This document shows, one piece after another, positions 42,551 to 51,136 of a stretch of 64,000 nucleotides of DNA. Source of the DNA: Streptomyces sp. ISL-43 (GTDB lineage: Bacteria; Actinomycetota; Actinomycetes; Streptomycetales; Streptomycetaceae); contig NZ_JAGGOT010000043.1 of NCBI RefSeq assembly GCF_018614195.1, forward strand, positions 23,226 to 87,225, in the 5' to 3' direction. The notes beneath the pieces are model-generated. The model did no database searches. It worked only from the letters and a program-made list of their open reading frames with translations, and was not told the origin of the DNA. The first letter of the stretch is position 1. Every line of letters starts with the position of its first letter. The translations under genes and the position numbers were made by a program.

Positions 42551-44188
42551 CTACGGGCCCGCGGGCGGGTCCAGCAGCCGGGCCGCCATCTCCCGCATCT
42601 CGATCTTGCGGATCTTGCCCGTCACCGTCATCGGGAACTCCTCCACGACGTGGACGTAACGCGGGATCTTGAAGTGGGCCAACCGGCCCTCGCAGTACGC
42701 GCGGACGGCCACCGCGGTCAGCGGCTCCGCGCCCTCGCGCATCCGTACCCACGCCATGAGCTCCTCCCCGTACTTCGGGTCGGGCACACCGATCACCTGG
42801 ACGTCCATGACGGCCGGGTGCCCGTGCAGGAACTCCTCGATCTCGCGCGGGTACAGGTTCTCGCCGCCCCGGATCACCATGTCCTTGATCCGGCCGGTGA
42901 TGCTCAGATAGCCGTCGCCGTCCATGACGGCGAGGTCGCCGGTGTGCATCCAGCGCGCCGCGTCGACGGCCTCGGCGGTGCGCTCGGGCTGGTCCCAGTA
43001 GCCGAGCATGACCGAGTAGCCGCGGGTGCACAGCTCGCCCGGTTCGCCGCGCGGGACGGTCCTGCCGGACGCCGGGTCGACGACCTTGGCCTCCAGGTGC
43101 GGTCCGACCCGGCCCACGGTCGAGACCCGCCGCTCGACCGAGTCGTCCACACGGGTCTGGGTGGAAACCGGCGAGGTCTCCGTCATCCCGTAACAGATGG
43201 ACACCTCGCGCATGCCCATCCGGTCGATGACCTCCTTCATCACCTCCACCGGGCAGGGCGAGCCCGCCATGATGCCCGTGCGGAGGCTGGAGAGGTCGTA
43301 GGAATCGAAGTCCGGGTGGGCCAGTTCGGCGATGAACATGGTGGGGACGCCGTAGAGGGAGGTGCAGGACTCCGCCTCGACGGCGGCCAGGGTGGCGCCC
43401 GGTTCGAAGGCGGGCGCGGGGATGACCATGGCCGCGCCGTGGCTGGTGCAGGCGAGGTTGCCCATGACCATGCCGAAGCAGTGGTAGAGGGGGACCGGGA
43501 TGCAGACCCGGTCCAGCTCGGTGTAGCCGCACGACTCGCCGACGAAGAAGGCGTTGTTCAGGATGTTGTGGTGCGAGAGCGTCGCACCCTTGGGGAATCC
43601 GGTGGTCCCCGAGGTGTACTGGATGTTGACGGGATCGTCCGGGCTCAATGCGGCCTGGGCGCGGACGAGTTCGGCCGGGTCGCCCTGACGGCCGTGCTCC
43701 AGCAGGGAGTTCCAGAGCGTGCCGTCCAGCAGGGCCACGAACTCCAGTGCCGTGCAGCGCGGCCGGACCTCCTCGATCATGGCCGCGTAGTCGGAGGTCT
43801 TGAACCGGTCCGCCGCCACCAGCAGCCGGATCCCGGACTGGCACAGGACGTATTCCAGCTCGTGGGAGCGGTAGGCCGGATTCACGGTGACGAGGATCGC
43901 CCCGATCTTGGCGGTGGCGTACTGCACCAGCGTCCACTCGGCGCGGTTGGGGGCCCAGATCCCGACCCGGTCCCCCTTGACGATGCCCAGGTCCAGCAGT
44001 CCGAGCGCGAGGGCGTCGACGTCGGCGGCGAACTGCGCGTACGTCCACCGGCGTCCGGTCGCCGCCTCGACGAGGGCGTCCCGGCCGGGGAACCTGCGTA
44101 CGGTGCGGTCGAGGTTCTCGCCGATGGTGTCGCCCAGCAGCGGCACCTCGCACGCCCCTGACGCGTAGCTCGACTCGACGGACGGCAC
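42551..44188 (-). CDS. AMP-binding fatty-acyl-CoA synthetase
   Basis: 545 residues from GTG 44188 (AGGGGG 6 bp upstream). The P-loop is IQYTSGTTGFPKGATLSHHN, the adenylate motif CYGMTETSPV, the hinge TGRIKDMVIRGGENLYP and the catalytic Lys is in TVTGKIRKIEMRE. It is of the medium/long-chain fatty acid branch and makes acyl-CoA from acid, ATP and CoA. Divergent from an amidohydrolase gene across 155 bp. Confidence 0.92.
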   Translation of the reverse strand: MPSVESSYASGACEVPLLGDTIGENLDRTVRRFPGRDALVEAATGRRWTYAQFAADVDALALGLLDLGIVKGDRVGIWAPNRAEWTLVQYATAKIGAILVTVNPAYRSHELEYVLCQSGIRLLVAADRFKTSDYAAMIEEVRPRCTALEFVALLDGTLWNSLLEHGRQGDPAELVRAQAALSPDDPVNIQYTSGTTGFPKGATLSHHNILNNAFFVGESCGYTELDRVCIPVPLYHCFGMVMGNLACTSHGAAMVIPAPAFEPGATLAAVEAESCTSLYGVPTMFIAELAHPDFDSYDLSSLRTGIMAGSPCPVEVMKEVIDRMGMREVSICYGMTETSPVSTQTRVDDSVERRVSTVGRVGPHLEAKVVDPASGRTVPRGEPGELCTRGYSVMLGYWDQPERTAEAVDAARWMHTGDLAVMDGDGYLSITGRIKDMVIRGGENLYPREIEEFLHGHPAVMDVQVIGVPDPKYGEELMAWVRMREGAEPLTAVAVRAYCEGRLAHFKIPRYVHVVEEFPMTVTGKIRKIEMREMAARLLDPPAGP

Positions 44189-44343
44189 ATGGACCCCCTG
44201 GGCTCGGTTGCGGGCGCCGGAGCCCCTTCGCGCCGGCGCCCCCTCATGATCCTCGCGGCCCGCGCCGGGGACCAGACCCCGGCGGGTGACGGCGTACCCG
44301 TCCCCGATTGGCCGACTCGGCGGGCAGAGCGTTCCATCGAAGG

Positions 44344-45378
44344 GTGACCACTTCGACGGCACCGACCTCCTCGGCTCCCGCGAGGTCGCCGACGGCTCCG
44401 CCGCCGACGCCGGTCTCGCGGATCGACGTACACGCTCACCTGTGGACCGCCCGGTACCTGGACCGGCTGGAGCGGCTGGGCAGGACCGACACCGGCACCC
44501 AGCGGCACATCGGAGCGGACGCCACCCCGGCCGACCTCGGCCACCGCTTCGCCCTCATGGACCGGGCGGGCATCGCCCACCAGGTGCTCTCCGTGCCCCC
44601 GCAGTCGCCGCACCTGCCCCGGGAGTCCGACGCGGTGGCGCTGGCCCGAGAGGTCAACGAGACGTACGCCGAGTTGGTCGCCCGGTGGCCCGGGCGCTTC
44701 CGGGCCTTCGCAGCGCTGCCGCTGCCGCACGTGGACGCGGCACTCGTCGAGCTCGCGTACGCCCTCGACGAGCTCGGCATGGCCGGGGTCGCCGTGACCA
44801 CGACCGTCCGGGGCCGGACGCTGGCCGATCCGCTCTTCCACCCCTTGTACGAGGAGCTCGACCGGCGCGGAGCCGTCCTGTACGTCCACCCCGCGGGCGA
44901 GGGCGCCGGCAGCCCGCTGATCACCGGGCACCACATGACGTGGATGGTCGGAGCACCGGTCGAGGACACGGTGGCGGTCATGCACCTCGTCCTCGCCGGA
45001 CTGCCCCTGCGCTACCCCGGGATGCGGATCCTGGCCTCCCACCTCGGCGGCGCGCTGCCGATGCTGGTGCGCAGGCTCGACGACCACCTCGCCTACGAGT
45101 CTCCGCAGACGCCCGAGGCCCCCTCGGTGGCGGCCCGCCGGCTCTGGTACGACACCGTCGCGCACTGCCACGGGCCCGCACTGGCCGCGGCCGCGGCCTC
45201 CTTCGGCGCGGACCGGCTCGTCCTCGGCACTGACTTTCCCTACGAGGACGGGGAAGTGTTCGTGCGCTCGGTCTCCTACATCACGGAGTCGGGGCTGGCC
45301 CCGCGGGACGCCGCCGCGATCCTCGACACGAACGCGGCCGCGCTGCTCGGCACGGCCGGGACCCCGGCAGGCGGGTGA
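44344..45378 (+). CDS. Amidohydrolase-family protein (ACMSD-like)
   Basis: 344 residues from GTG 44344; an upstream TTG is possible. After a Thr/Pro/Ala-rich leader the barrel starts with metal motif RIDVHAHLW. Further ligands are His in LYVHPAGEG, His in ILASHLGGALP and Asp in LVLGTDFPYE. This layout is that of amidohydrolase_2 enzymes such as ACMSD and o-pyrocatechuate-type decarboxylases, which act on small carboxylic acids. It overlaps the next gene by 4 bp. Confidence 0.85.
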   Translation: MTTSTAPTSSAPARSPTAPPPTPVSRIDVHAHLWTARYLDRLERLGRTDTGTQRHIGADATPADLGHRFALMDRAGIAHQVLSVPPQSPHLPRESDAVALAREVNETYAELVARWPGRFRAFAALPLPHVDAALVELAYALDELGMAGVAVTTTVRGRTLADPLFHPLYEELDRRGAVLYVHPAGEGAGSPLITGHHMTWMVGAPVEDTVAVMHLVLAGLPLRYPGMRILASHLGGALPMLVRRLDDHLAYESPQTPEAPSVAARRLWYDTVAHCHGPALAAAAASFGADRLVLGTDFPYEDGEVFVRSVSYITESGLAPRDAAAILDTNAAALLGTAGTPAGG

Positions 45379-46754
45379 GAGGGATGTCCGACGATCGTGA
45401 CGGTTCGCGCGGGGCCGAGCCGGCGGTACGCCGCACCGTGCCGCAGGGATCGCCGAGCGGTGGACGTGGTGGTCGCCATGGCCGCGGTGGCCGTACGGCC
45501 CGTCGCGGTCGCGGTGCTCGTGCGGCGCGTGCCCGTGTGACGCGTGCCCGTGTGACGCGTGGCCGTACGGCGCTGCTGTGCGCGGCCGCCCTGATGGCCA
45601 CGGCCTTGCAGGGCGTCCCCGCTGCCGCGGCGGTGACCGCGCCCGCCGCCCTCGAGCGCTGCGCCGCCACCTCCGGGCCCGTCGGCGGCGAGGCCCGGGA
45701 GATCCTGGAGCTCGCCCGGCGGGCGAAGAGCGAACTCGCCCTCAAGTCCGTCATCCTGCGGGTCACCCGGGACGGGCGGGAGGTCGTCACCGGCGCGCTC
45801 GGCGAGTCGATGTCCGGCGTACCCGTCACGGCCGACATGCACTTCCGGTCCGGCTCCGTCGCCATCGCCTACATGGCCACCGTCCTGCTCCAGCTCGTCG
45901 AGGAGGGAAAGGCCGGTCTCGATGACCCCGTCGCCCGCTGGCTGCCCGACCTGCGGGACAACGACAAGATCACCCTGCGCATGCTCGGCAGCACCACCTC
46001 GGGCCTGCACGACTACGTGAGCGACCCGAAGTTCATCGCCGACTTCTATGCCGCCCCCTTCCGGCACTGGACGCCCGGCGACCTCCTCTCGTACCCCCTC
46101 GCCCACCCGCTCTGGTACGAGCCGGGCACCAACTGGAGCTACTCGCACATCAACTTCGTCCTCCTGGGCGCCGCCCTGGAGAAGATCTCCGGCACCCCGC
46201 TCGACAAACTGCTCCAGCAGCGCGTCATGGGGCCGCTCGGACTCCAGGACACGGCCAACGGCTTCACGCCGCAGATCCCGGCCCCCGTCCTGCACTCCTA
46301 CGACGCCGAGCGCGGCAAGTACGAGGAGTCCACGTACTGGGACCCCTCCTGGTCCACCGCCCCGGGCGCGGTGCAGACCACACACATCTGCGACCTGGCC
46401 CGCTCGGCACAGGCCATCGGGTCGGGCGAACTGCTCTCGCCGGCCTCCTTCAAGACCCAGCTCGACCCCGGCACCGTGGGCCTCGGGCATTCCACGAAGG
46501 ACTGCCCGGCGACCGTGTGCAGCGCCCAGGTCGAGGACAGACACTTCGGGTTCGGCCTCATCGTGTCGAAGGGCTGGGTCCTGCAGAACCCGTCGCTCAC
46601 CGGATTCGCCGCGATCCAGGCGTACTTGCCCGCCGAGCGCCTCGCCATCGCGGTCACCGCGACCGTCGAACCGGGGGCGCCCGAAGGCAACGCGGCGCAG
46701 AACATCGCCGAACGGCTGGCCGTGGCCCTCACCCCCGACCACCCGCTCAAGTAG
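45375..46754 (+). CDS. Secreted beta-lactamase-family homologue lacking catalytic lysine
   Basis: 459 residues if GTG 45375 (inside the previous stop) is used; ATG 45384 is an alternative. An Arg/Gly-rich leader precedes a signal (ALLCAAALMATALQGVPAAAA). The fold is clearly class C beta-lactamase/DD-peptidase: MHFRSGSVAIAYMATVLLQL, WYEPGTNWSYSHINFVLLG. The usual Ser-x-x-Lys is Ser-Val-Ala-Ile and the Tyr-x-Asn is Tyr-Ser-His. The Ser is kept but the general base is lost, so it is probably a binding protein or an altered hydrolase. Overlap with the amidohydrolase implies coupled translation. Confidence 0.82.
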   Translation: MRGMSDDRDGSRGAEPAVRRTVPQGSPSGGRGGRHGRGGRTARRGRGARAARARVTRARVTRGRTALLCAAALMATALQGVPAAAAVTAPAALERCAATSGPVGGEAREILELARRAKSELALKSVILRVTRDGREVVTGALGESMSGVPVTADMHFRSGSVAIAYMATVLLQLVEEGKAGLDDPVARWLPDLRDNDKITLRMLGSTTSGLHDYVSDPKFIADFYAAPFRHWTPGDLLSYPLAHPLWYEPGTNWSYSHINFVLLGAALEKISGTPLDKLLQQRVMGPLGLQDTANGFTPQIPAPVLHSYDAERGKYEESTYWDPSWSTAPGAVQTTHICDLARSAQAIGSGELLSPASFKTQLDPGTVGLGHSTKDCPATVCSAQVEDRHFGFGLIVSKGWVLQNPSLTGFAAIQAYLPAERLAIAVTATVEPGAPEGNAAQNIAERLAVALTPDHPLK

Positions 46755-46761
46755 ACACCCC

Positions 46762-47508
46762 CTACGCGGGCAGGGCGAGCAGGACCAGCGGGCTGGTGGT
46801 CGGCCGGGGTGAGCCCCCGGCGGGCTCCAGGGTCAGACCGACCGCGGTGGCCGTACCGAGGCCGCCCGCCAGTACCGCGGCCCCGTCACCGGCGAGGAAG
46901 CCGGCCGGGCGCATCGTGCCGTGGTCGGCCAGCCAGAGCTGGTACGTCCGTCCCGCGCCGGCGGCCGGCAGCCGGTCGGTGAGGAACACGGCCCTGTCGC
47001 GGGCCGGTGAGGTGATCACGGTCGCTGCGGCTCCGCCGCTGGTGCGGCCGTGGACGGTACGGGCGTCCGGGGCCGTGACCACGGCCCGCAGCTCCTGGCT
47101 CCGCGCGACGGCCTGCCGGGCGTCCTCGCGGGCCCGGTCCGCCTGCCCGGTCTGGTGGAGCGCTGCCCCGCCGAAGACGGCCGCCCCGGCGAGGGCCGCG
47201 GCGACCACGAAGGCACCGGCCTTGCGCGGGAGCCGGTCCAGGAACCCGGCCGCGCGGCGGACGCCGACCCCCGGGGGCAGCCGGCGGACGGTCTCGATGC
47301 GGTCGAGGACGGCGGTCTTCATGTGCGGCGGGGGCGCGAGGGCGACGGCGGCGGCGAGCCTGCCGGCCGTGGCGGAGAATCCCGCGACGTCCCCGGAACA
47401 GGGCTCGCAGCGGGCCAAGTGCCGGGAGAAAGCCTCCCGTTCGCCCTGGCCGAGCGCGTCGAGTACGTAGGCCGCGGTGAGGGTGTGCAGTTCGTCGTCG
47501 TGCTTCAC
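46762..47508 (-). CDS. rskA: Anti-sigma factor, RskA type
   Basis: 248 residues from GTG 47508 (GTGA overlap with the sigma gene). The N-terminal zinc-type anti-sigma domain has HLARCEPCSGD. One membrane helix (AGAFVVAAALAGAAVFGGAAL) follows, then a C-terminal RskA domain outside (GRTYQLWLADHGTMRPAGF). RskA homologues bind ECF sigma K and are destroyed by regulated proteolysis. Order and overlap with the ECF sigma gene and the oxidoreductase/fasciclin genes across the promoter region match the sigK module of other actinobacteria. Confidence 0.9.
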   Translation of the reverse strand: MKHDDELHTLTAAYVLDALGQGEREAFSRHLARCEPCSGDVAGFSATAGRLAAAVALAPPPHMKTAVLDRIETVRRLPPGVGVRRAAGFLDRLPRKAGAFVVAAALAGAAVFGGAALHQTGQADRAREDARQAVARSQELRAVVTAPDARTVHGRTSGGAAATVITSPARDRAVFLTDRLPAAGAGRTYQLWLADHGTMRPAGFLAGDGAAVLAGGLGTATAVGLTLEPAGGSPRPTTSPLVLLALPA

Positions 47509-48203
47509 GTGGTCACCCCCATGCAGTCGCGCAGCCGGATCAGTCCGTCGCGCATCCGGGTCTTGATCGTGGGAAGAGGGGTCTGGAGGGTCTCGGCGAC
47601 CTCCCGGTAGGTCAGCCCCTGGTAGTAGGCGAGGGTGACGGCCTGGCGCTGGAGCTCGGTCAGCCCGCGCAGGCAACGCTTGACCTGGTCGCGTTCCAGG
47701 CGGGTCTCCACCTGCTCGCTCACCTCGTCGAAGGGCCGGACCTGTTCGCGTACGCCGGCGTCGTGCTCGCGGGTGGCCGAGGCCTGGGCGGAGCGCACGC
47801 GGTCGACCGCCCGGCGGTGGGCGATCGTGGCCACCCAGGTCATGACGCTGCCCCGGTCGGGGCGGAAGCGGGCGGCCTGACGCCACACGTCGATCATCAC
47901 CTCCTGGGCGACCTCCTCCGACTGCGCGCGGTCGCGCACCACCTTGACCGCGATGCCGAAGACCGTTCCCGCCACGGCGTCGTACAGCGCGGAGAAGGCG
48001 TCCTGGTCTCCCTGGGCGACGCGCGCCATCAGCTCCGCCAGTTCGGCCCTGGCGGATCCGGGTCCGGGTCCCGGGCCGGGTCCCGGGCCGGGTCCCGGGC
48101 CGGCGAAGCGCAGCCTTTCGGGGTTCACCTGAGCGGCCCCCGTGTGCGGGTGGGCCCGGGCGTGCGCGCCGGGGCCGAGAGCGGTTCTCGCCGGTCCATC
48201 CAT
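47505..48203 (-). CDS. sigK: ECF sigma factor, SigK type
   Basis: 232 residues from ATG 48203, though the ribosome site is poor and a GTG at 48128 is possible. A Gly-Pro repeat leader precedes sigma region 2 (DAFSALYDAVAGTVFGIA, EVMIDVWRQAARF, VMTWVATIAHRRAVDRVR) and region 4 (LTELQRQAVTLAYYQGLTYREVA, LPTIKTRMRDGLIRLR). Held at the membrane by RskA. A candidate target promoter is at 48352-48378. Confidence 0.9.
   Translation of the reverse strand: MDGPARTALGPGAHARAHPHTGAAQVNPERLRFAGPGPGPGPGPGPGPGSARAELAELMARVAQGDQDAFSALYDAVAGTVFGIAVKVVRDRAQSEEVAQEVMIDVWRQAARFRPDRGSVMTWVATIAHRRAVDRVRSAQASATREHDAGVREQVRPFDEVSEQVETRLERDQVKRCLRGLTELQRQAVTLAYYQGLTYREVAETLQTPLPTIKTRMRDGLIRLRDCMGVTT
48066..48101. 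repeat. 12-bp tandem repeat, three copies
   Basis: GGGTCCCGGGCC is repeated three times exactly and encodes a Gly-Pro run in the sigma factor leader. Its variable look supports the view that the functional start could be downstream. Confidence 0.85.
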
Positions 48204-48351
48204 CGCATGAACGATCCTTCGTGCCAGGCGTACCGGGCCCTCGTCCGCCGAGGGAGCAGTGCGCGCCGGAGCCTTGCTGTCTCTTCTCCTCTTCGGAGCC
48301 GGGCCCGTCACGGATTGGCCGACGGTCACGCGAAGGATCCGGATGACCGAC

Positions 48352-48378
48352 CCATCCGCCGGGGATCCCGCGCCGAAT
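48352..48378 (+). promoter_or_regulatory. SigK-type promoter of the oxidoreductase gene
   Basis: CCATCC (48352-48357), 15 bp, then CCGAAT (48373-48378). These equal the boxes I recall for mycobacterial SigK promoters, with a slightly short spacer. Transcription would start about 7 bp later, at GTG 48386, giving a leaderless mRNA. Confidence 0.72.
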
Positions 48379-48385
48379 GACGGTC

Positions 48386-50032
48386 GTGAGCATCAACCGA
48401 AGGACAGTCGGGCGCGGCGCCGTCGCCGCGGCGAGCGGCCTGCTCGCCGGGTACGCCGCACTGGCTGCCGCCGAGCTGACCGCGTCCCTGGTGCGGCCGC
48501 AGGCCGGGCCGGTCACGGTGATCGGCGGGGCGGCCATCGACCGTACGCCGCCGGCGCTCAAGGACTTCGCCGTCCGTACCTTCGGCGAGAACGACAAGCC
48601 GGTCCTCCAACTCGGCATCCTCGCCACCGTCGGCCTCCTGGCAGCCCTGCTGGGGATGCTCTCCCTGCGCCACCGCCGTACGGGTGCGGCGGGCGTACTG
48701 GCCCTCGGCGCCCTCGGCGCGGCGGCGGCCCTCAGCCGGCCCAACGCGGCCGGGGCGGGCGACGTCCTGCCTTCGTCGGCGGGGGCGGTGACCAGCGCGC
48801 TGGTGCTGTACCTGCTGGTGGGGAGGGCGGGCGGCCCCGCTGCTGCCCGCCCCTCCCGCCCCTCCCGCCCCTCCGGCGGGGACGGCACCGCGAACGGCAG
48901 CGGCAGCGGCAGCGGCACGGTGAGCGACGCCGAGCCGGCCGTCTGGAACCGGCGCGGCTTCCTCGTCGCGGCAGGCGCCACCGCCCTCGCCTCCACGGGG
49001 GCGGGCGCCCTCGGCCGGGCCCTGACCGGCCGGCGCGGCGAGGGCGCCACGGCCTCACGTACCGCCGTGCGACTGCCCGCGCCCGCCTCCGCGGCCACGC
49101 GGATCCCGGCCGGGGCGGGCCTGCCGATTCCCGGCGTCAGCGCCTTCACCACACCGAACAAGGACTTCTACCGTGTCGATACCGCTCTCGTGGTCCCCAA
49201 GGTGGACGCGGGCACCTGGCGTCTGCGCATCCACGGCAAGGGCGTCTCCCGCCCGCGCTCCTACTCCTTCGCCGACCTCCTCCAACGCCCGCTGATCGAG
49301 CGGGACATCACTTTGACCTGCGTGTCGAACGAGGTGGGCGGCCCGTACGCGGGCTCCGCGCGCTGGCTCGGCGTACGCCTGTCGGACCTCTTGCGGGAGG
49401 CGGGTGTCACGGCGCCGTCGCGCGGCGGGCGGGCCGACCAGCTGGTCGCACGGTCGGTGGACGCGATGACGCTGGGCACCCCCGTCGAGGAGGTCATGGA
49501 CGGCCGGGACGCGATGCTCGCCGTCGCCATGAACGGTGAGCCGCTCCCCTTCGAACACGGCTTCCCGGTCCGGATGGTCGTCCCCGGGCTCTACGGCTAC
49601 GTATCCGCCTGCAAATGGATCCGGGACATCGAGCTCACCACCTTCGACGCCTACGACCCGTACTGGGTCAAGCGCGGCTGGGCCCGCCGGGCGCCGGTCA
49701 AGACGCAGGCCCGCATCGACACCCCCAAGCCCTTCGCCCGGACCCCTGCCGGGACGGTGGCGGTCGCCGGGGTCGCCTGGGCCCAGCACCGGGGCATCGA
49801 GCGGGTCGAGGTCCGCGTCGACGACGGGCCGTGGCAGGAGGCCGACCTCGCCGCGCAGGACACCACCGACACCTGGCGCCAGTGGTCCTTCCCCTGGCAG
49901 GCGACACCCGGAGGCCACCACCTGACCGTCCGCGCCACGGACGGCTCGGGCGAGGTCCAGACCGAGCGGCGCACCCGGACCATCCCGGACGGAGCGAGCG
50001 GCCGGCACAGCGTCTTCGTCACCGCCGACTGA
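48386..50032 (+). CDS. Membrane molybdopterin oxidoreductase, sulfite-oxidase type
   Basis: 548 residues from GTG 48386; ATG 48377 would overlap the -10 box. Several N-terminal membrane helices (about 10-145) lead to a Ser/Gly linker and an internal twin-arginine-like motif (NRRGFLVAAGATALA, near residue 190). The sulfite-oxidase molybdenum domain follows, with ligand Cys in TLTCVSNEVGGP, then a MoCo dimerisation (Ig-like) domain. The catalytic domain should lie outside. It belongs to the SigK module, next to the fasciclin lipoprotein. Confidence 0.88.
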   Translation: MSINRRTVGRGAVAAASGLLAGYAALAAAELTASLVRPQAGPVTVIGGAAIDRTPPALKDFAVRTFGENDKPVLQLGILATVGLLAALLGMLSLRHRRTGAAGVLALGALGAAAALSRPNAAGAGDVLPSSAGAVTSALVLYLLVGRAGGPAAARPSRPSRPSGGDGTANGSGSGSGTVSDAEPAVWNRRGFLVAAGATALASTGAGALGRALTGRRGEGATASRTAVRLPAPASAATRIPAGAGLPIPGVSAFTTPNKDFYRVDTALVVPKVDAGTWRLRIHGKGVSRPRSYSFADLLQRPLIERDITLTCVSNEVGGPYAGSARWLGVRLSDLLREAGVTAPSRGGRADQLVARSVDAMTLGTPVEEVMDGRDAMLAVAMNGEPLPFEHGFPVRMVVPGLYGYVSACKWIRDIELTTFDAYDPYWVKRGWARRAPVKTQARIDTPKPFARTPAGTVAVAGVAWAQHRGIERVEVRVDDGPWQEADLAAQDTTDTWRQWSFPWQATPGGHHLTVRATDGSGEVQTERRTRTIPDGASGRHSVFVTAD

Positions 50033-50128
50033 CCGAACCGACGCCGGAGACCTACCGGTTCACCCCTGTTCATCCCCATCTTTTCCGAGCCTTTCCGATC
50101 CTCACCCACGCATTCCCTGGAGAACACC

Positions 50129-50776
50129 ATGAGCACCCTTCGTTTCCGCCGTACCGCCCTCGCCGTAGCCGCGGCAGCCGTACTGCCCTTCGCGCTGGCC
50201 GCCTGCTCCGACTCCGACTCGGGTACGGACGCGGCCGCCGGTCCCGCCGCCGAGGCGAACACGGACGCTTCCTCCCCCGCCTCGGACGCCGCGGCGTTGA
50301 CGGACAAGCCCTTCGGCCCGGGGTGCGCCGGTGTCCCGAAGGAGGGCGCGGGCAGCTTCGACGGCATGGCCAAGGACCCGGTCGCGACCGCCGCTTCCCA
50401 CAATCCCGCGCTGTCCACCCTGGTGGCGGCGGTCAAGCAGGCGGGCCTGGTCGACACCCTCAACAACGCCAAGGACATCACGGTGTTCGCGCCGACCAAC
50501 GAGGCCTTCGCGAAGATCCCGAAGGCCGACCTCGACAAGGTCCTCGCCGACAAGGCCACGCTGACCAAGATCCTCACCTACCACGTGGTCGGTCAGAAGC
50601 TGGCGCCGAAGCAGTTGGAGAGCGGCTCCTTCACCACCCTGCAGACCGGGAAGGTGACCACTGCCGGCTCGGGCGGGACCTACCGGGTCAACGGCGCGTC
50701 CGATGTCGTCTGCGGCAACGTCCCGACCGCCAACGCGACCGTGTACATCGTGGACACCGTGCTGATGCCGAAGTAG
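50129..50776 (+). CDS. Fasciclin-domain lipoprotein (MPT70/MPT83 type)
   Basis: 215 residues from ATG 50129 (GGAG upstream). Lipobox LAAC and an acidic Ser/Ala linker precede one FAS1 domain: NPALSTLVAAVKQAGLVDTL, ITVFAPTNEAFAKIP, LTYHVVGQKL and ATVYIVDTVLMP. In mycobacteria the homologues MPT70/83 are the main SigK-controlled proteins. It lies 96 bp after the oxidoreductase gene; it may be cotranscribed, and a weak SigK-like pair (TCATCC/CCGATC) in the gap has a long spacer. Confidence 0.9.
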   Translation: MSTLRFRRTALAVAAAAVLPFALAACSDSDSGTDAAAGPAAEANTDASSPASDAAALTDKPFGPGCAGVPKEGAGSFDGMAKDPVATAASHNPALSTLVAAVKQAGLVDTLNNAKDITVFAPTNEAFAKIPKADLDKVLADKATLTKILTYHVVGQKLAPKQLESGSFTTLQTGKVTTAGSGGTYRVNGASDVVCGNVPTANATVYIVDTVLMPK

Positions 50777-50853
50777 CCGAAGGAGCGGTGGCGCCGCGCG
50801 GGTGACCCCGAGGGTCGCCGGTCGTTGTAGAGGCGGTCAGCGAAGTGGCCCCG

Positions 50854-50888
50854 GGAGTCCCGGACCTGTTGTCAGGGTCCGGGACTCC
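50854..50888 (+). terminator. Hairpin terminator after the fasciclin gene
   Basis: A perfect 13-bp stem (50854-50866 with 50876-50888) with a 9-base loop, 78 bp beyond the stop. Confidence 0.8.
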
Positions 50889-51003
50889 GTGCCGTCGCCG
50901 CGCGGGTGCCCGGGCCGGTGCCCGTTCGGCCGCGCCGGACCCCGCCCGTTCCCACCACCTGGGGAGCAAACCCCTTCGTTTGTTCGGGTTATGGGACAAC
51001 GGA

Positions 51004-51031
51004 TTGGACAAGTGGTCGATGTTCCTAACAC
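51004..51031 (+). promoter_or_regulatory. Probable vegetative promoter of the RDD gene
   Basis: TTGGAC (51004-51009), 16 bp, TAACAC (51026-51031). It lies in a 360-bp gap (50777-51136) that otherwise holds only the terminator; the local sequence is less GC-rich than the surroundings. Confidence 0.55.
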
Positions 51032-51136
51032 GATGGGGCCGCAAGTTCGCGGATTCGCCGGGGGCAAACCGCTCATATCGTCACGTCCCTCCGCGCGGGC
51101 CGCTCGTCCCCGTCACACCCCTGGAGAGACTTCGCC

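Noticed and set aside
49055..50008. Minus-strand open frame inside the sulfite-oxidase-like gene
   Set aside because: No domain, no ribosome site, antisense to a well-supported gene.
50070..50100. Second SigK promoter before the fasciclin gene
   Set aside because: TCATCC and CCGATC are 19 bp apart and each has a mismatch; cotranscription with the upstream gene explains the layout as well.
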